Shown: piece by piece, positions 4,982 to 7,109 of the stretch
Layout of the letters: the number at the start of each line of letters is the position of its first letter
Numbering within the stretch: the first letter of the stretch is position 1
The notes under the pieces: model-generated
Databases searched by the model: none
Seen by the model: only the letters and a program-made list of their open reading frames with translations
What the model was told of the DNA's origin: nothing
Translations under genes and position numbers: made by a program
Source: Bryobacterales bacterium
GTDB taxonomy: Bacteria; Acidobacteriota; Terriglobia; Bryobacterales; Bryobacteraceae
Direction of reading: 5' to 3'
NCBI GenBank assembly: GCA_003154855.1
Contig: PMEV01000070.1
Location: forward strand, 1,280 to 8,388
DNA: 7,109 nucleotides

Positions 4982-6087
4982 GCCGCTTCGAGCAGGACGT
5001 TGAGCGTCGTCTGGGCCGTCTGGCGCCACGAGAAGTGCGCGGCGCGAAGGGGGCCTTCCCGGCTCAGGCGCTCGCGGAGGGATTCGTCGCACGCCACGTT
5101 CTCTAAGGCTTCCCGCAGGGCCTGGGGGTCGAAGGGGTCGAACATCAGGGCCGCTTCCCCGGCCAAGGAGGCGAGCGGCTCAATCGCCGAGCAGGCCGTG
5201 GGAAGGCCCGCGGCGAGGGCCTCGAGCAAAGGCAGGCCAAAGCCCTCGAAGGTGGAAGGGCAGAGGAACGCCCAGGCGTCGCGGAAAAGCAGGTACAGTT
5301 CTTCGCGAGGCAGCCAGCCGGTGAGGCGGACCGCATTCTGGAGCCCAAGTTCGGCGATGAGGCTCTCGAGGGCCGCGGTATGGAATCCCCGGAGACCCGC
5401 AACGACCAGCCGGAACTCGGGCCGCGCGCGCCGCCAATCCGCGAAGGCCCGGATGAGCGGCCCTAGATTCTTATGCGGATGCAGGGTGGAGGCGCAAAGG
5501 AAGTAGGGCGTCAACTGCCGTTCCCGACGCTCCCGGCCGATCTCGAAGAAGCGCTCGTCCACGCCCAAGGGGACAACCCGGACCTTGCTCTCGGGCAGCC
5601 GGTAATAGCGCAGCAGGTCGGCGCGGGTGGCCTCGGAGTCGGCCAGCAGGAGCCGGGAGGTGTGGGCCGAACTCCACAGGAACAGCCGCCAGAAGGGCAG
5701 ATCGAACCAGCGGAAATACTCCGGGTGGCGCTTGTGCTGGAGGTCGTGAAAGACGGTGACCGTGGGGCAAGGACAGAGGGCGGGAGCGGTGAAGCCGGGA
5801 TTGAAGAGCACGTCGAGCCGATGCCGTGCGGCGGCCAGCGGCAGAATCGTCTGCTCCCAGAGAAGGCGCACCGGGCGGATCGAGGCGCGCACCGCCTGGG
5901 GTGCGTGCTGGAAGTTTGGCCGAGCCGGCGCCAGGCCGGTCCCGGTCTCCCGGTTGGTGAAGACGACGTACTGGTTCTCCTCGTCGATCGCCGCCAGGGC
6001 CGCCAGCAGGTGCCGGAGGTAGATCTCGGTTCCTCCGACTCCGCCGGGGATGAGGTACAGCGCATTGACTCCGATGCGGATGGCCAC
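4978..6087 (-). CDS. GT4-family glycosyltransferase
   Basis: 369-aa cytoplasmic or membrane-associated GT-B enzyme that transfers a sugar from an activated nucleotide donor. The start is GTG at 6087, giving the expected opening IRIGVNALYLIPGGVGGTEIYLR, with the Gly-rich loop of GT4 enzymes. HDLQH (114-118) lies in the acceptor-side domain. The C-terminal domain begins with FLCASTLHPHKN (197-208), and the donor-binding E-x7-E motif is EGFGLPLLE (281-289), followed by LAAGLPTACSAIEPLASLAGEAALMFDP. Length is normal for the family. It begins one nucleotide after the stop of the upstream TPR protein and is probably translationally coupled to it, so they may act on the same surface glycan or glycoprotein. 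Its stop overlaps that of the convergent CpaE-like gene. The sugar donor cannot be told from sequence. Confidence 0.92.
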   Translation of the reverse strand: MAIRIGVNALYLIPGGVGGTEIYLRHLLAALAAIDEENQYVVFTNRETGTGLAPARPNFQHAPQAVRASIRPVRLLWEQTILPLAAARHRLDVLFNPGFTAPALCPCPTVTVFHDLQHKRHPEYFRWFDLPFWRLFLWSSAHTSRLLLADSEATRADLLRYYRLPESKVRVVPLGVDERFFEIGRERRERQLTPYFLCASTLHPHKNLGPLIRAFADWRRARPEFRLVVAGLRGFHTAALESLIAELGLQNAVRLTGWLPREELYLLFRDAWAFLCPSTFEGFGLPLLEALAAGLPTACSAIEPLASLAGEAALMFDPFDPQALREALENVACDESLRERLSREGPLRAAHFSWRQTAQTTLNVLLEAA

Positions 6088-6088
6088 G

Positions 6089-7109
6089 TTAGCGAAGACC
6101 CTTCAAGCGGCGTTCCGCTTCCGCCAGCCCAGCCCGCGACCGCTCGTCGGAAGGGTCCAGAGCCAGGGCCTGGCGGTACTCGGCGGCAGCGGCCGGCCAT
6201 TCGTTCGAGTTGGCGTAGAGGACGCCGCGGTAGAGGTACGCCGGCTGGAATCTGGGATTGAACCGGATGGCGGTATCGAGCGCCTCCAGCGCCTCGGCGC
6301 GCTTACCTTGCTTGACGTAGACCCTGCCGATCTCCGAGTACACAAACGCGCCCGGGAGGAGCGCGGCGGCCTGGCGGAGCTTGTCCAGGGCGTCGTCCAT
6401 CCGATTGGCGCAATCCAAGGCGCCTGCCCAATCGACCAGCAGGCGGTAATCGGGCTTAGCCGCCCGAGCCGCGGCCTGGTAGCGATCCGCGGCCAGAGAG
6501 CAATGGCCCTCGGCATAGTAAGCGAAGCCGAGCTGCTCCAGGACGCGCTGCTTGGCGGGCGACTTGGAGGCGGCGTCCTCCCAGAGCGCCCGCGCACTGC
6601 TCCAGACCTGGCTGCGCTGCCAGGTGAGCAGCCCCGCGAAAAGCGCGCAGCCGGCCAGCCCGGCGGCCAGCCTGCCGCGCGACGTCTTCCAGCGCCGCAG
6701 GAATTCCAGCGCGATCAGCAGCAGACCCAGAATCGGCAGATACAGGCGCCGTTCGGCGATTGGATCGGCGATGGGCACTACCGAGGAGGTAGGCGCAAGC
6801 AGCAAGAGGAAGACGAGATAGCCGTAGGAAGCCAGCGGGTAGCGGCGGCGGAAAAAGACCGCGGCGCCGGCCAGCGCGGCCAGCCCGATCAGGCCCCACA
6901 GCGCGCCGTGATCGAGCACCGTGCGCGAGATCGCGAAATCGTAGTCCACAGTCTGGCCGTAGGGCAGAAAGAACAGGCGGATGTACACCCAGACGACCCG
7001 GCACTGCGTATAGAAGTACTGAATCCAGGTGAAATCCTTCAAGGCGAAGCCGGCAGTGTCGGCGCCGGCGATGAGACGCAGAATCATGCGCGCGGCCAGC
7101 GCGCCTGCC
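6089..7109 (-). CDS. Multi-TM protein with C-terminal TPRs (TMTC/PMT-like), 5' end beyond window
   Basis: The frame stays open past ATG 7087 to the right edge, with AGALAAR preceding that Met, so the N-terminus lies outside the window. The visible part (~339 residues) has hydrophobic segments at about 33-42, 62-80, 84-102, 115-128 and 140-156 (numbering from Met 7087), including the motif IADPIAERRLYLP before a TM helix. From ~184 to 316 there are about four TPR units, e.g. VYSEIGRVYVKQGKRAEALEALDTAIRFNP and the following AYLYRGVLYANSNEWPAAAAEYRQALALDP. A polytopic membrane half plus TPR tail matches TMTC/GT-C-like proteins frequent in acidobacteria, often annotated simply as TPR proteins. 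Catalytic residues would be in the missing N-terminal part, so transferase activity is inferred, not seen. The TAA at 6091-6089 is followed by a single base and then the GTG of the glycosyltransferase. Confidence 0.85.
   Translation of the reverse strand, partial: AGALAARMILRLIAGADTAGFALKDFTWIQYFYTQCRVVWVYIRLFFLPYGQTVDYDFAISRTVLDHGALWGLIGLAALAGAAVFFRRRYPLASYGYLVFLLLLAPTSSVVPIADPIAERRLYLPILGLLLIALEFLRRWKTSRGRLAAGLAGCALFAGLLTWQRSQVWSSARALWEDAASKSPAKQRVLEQLGFAYYAEGHCSLAADRYQAAARAAKPDYRLLVDWAGALDCANRMDDALDKLRQAAALLPGAFVYSEIGRVYVKQGKRAEALEALDTAIRFNPRFQPAYLYRGVLYANSNEWPAAAAEYRQALALDPSDERSRAGLAEAERRLKGLR

Noticed and set aside
5473..6261. 262-aa + strand frame antisense to the glycosyltransferase
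   Set aside because: Shadow of a well-supported GT4 gene.
1..7109. CRISPR array, insertion sequence, integrase or attachment site
   Set aside because: No spaced direct repeats, no transposase or recombinase motifs, and no terminal inverted repeats seen, also not at the chimera junction.

Overview
This is a GC-rich, gene-dense bacterial window. Most of it (about 1290-7109) looks like an acidobacterium of the Solibacter/Bryobacter type. That placement rests on protein style: a secreted protein with a lipobox, a CpaE-type ATPase with a receiver-like domain, a NarL-type regulator, and a multi-TM plus TPR protein coupled to a GT4 glycosyltransferase. It is an inference, not a database result. The first ~1.3 kb instead reads like a class B penicillin-binding protein of actinobacterial style.

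Layout. 1-2059 (-) is one open frame that leaves the left edge. Its first ~258 residues are an acidobacterial-style secreted protein, and the rest is the transpeptidase part of a PBP2-like enzyme (SxxK, SxD and KTG motifs all present). The two parts meet in frame near 1276-1300. The join looks like an assembly chimera or an unusual recombination, not a natural domain architecture. 2060-2608 has no convincing protein gene, but it is structured: a perfect 17-bp palindrome on the start codon of the leftward gene, a ~120-nt + strand RNA candidate closed by a 14-position helix and ending in T7, and a second + strand RNA candidate ending in a perfect 10-bp terminator with T7. Each RNA candidate carries a Shine-Dalgarno-like mini-ORF. 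2609-2902 (-) is a small Cys-rich hypothetical protein. 3003-3650 (-) is a LuxR/NarL-type regulator. 3785-4981 (+) is a CpaE/TadZ-like ATPase, divergent from the regulator. 4978-6087 (-) is a GT4 glycosyltransferase whose stop codon overlaps the ATPase stop. 6089-7109 (-) is a TPR membrane protein cut by the right edge.

How the genes may work together. The TPR/membrane protein and the glycosyltransferase are one nucleotide apart and probably co-translated, which suggests surface glycan assembly or protein glycosylation. The regulator and the ATPase share an intergenic control region with a candidate -10 element on each strand, and both carry receiver domains lacking some standard residues. 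They may be a regulatory pair for a surface apparatus such as pili, but no other tad/cpa genes are visible. The least explained parts of the window are the two structured RNA candidates at 2171-2555 and the chimeric PBP frame.
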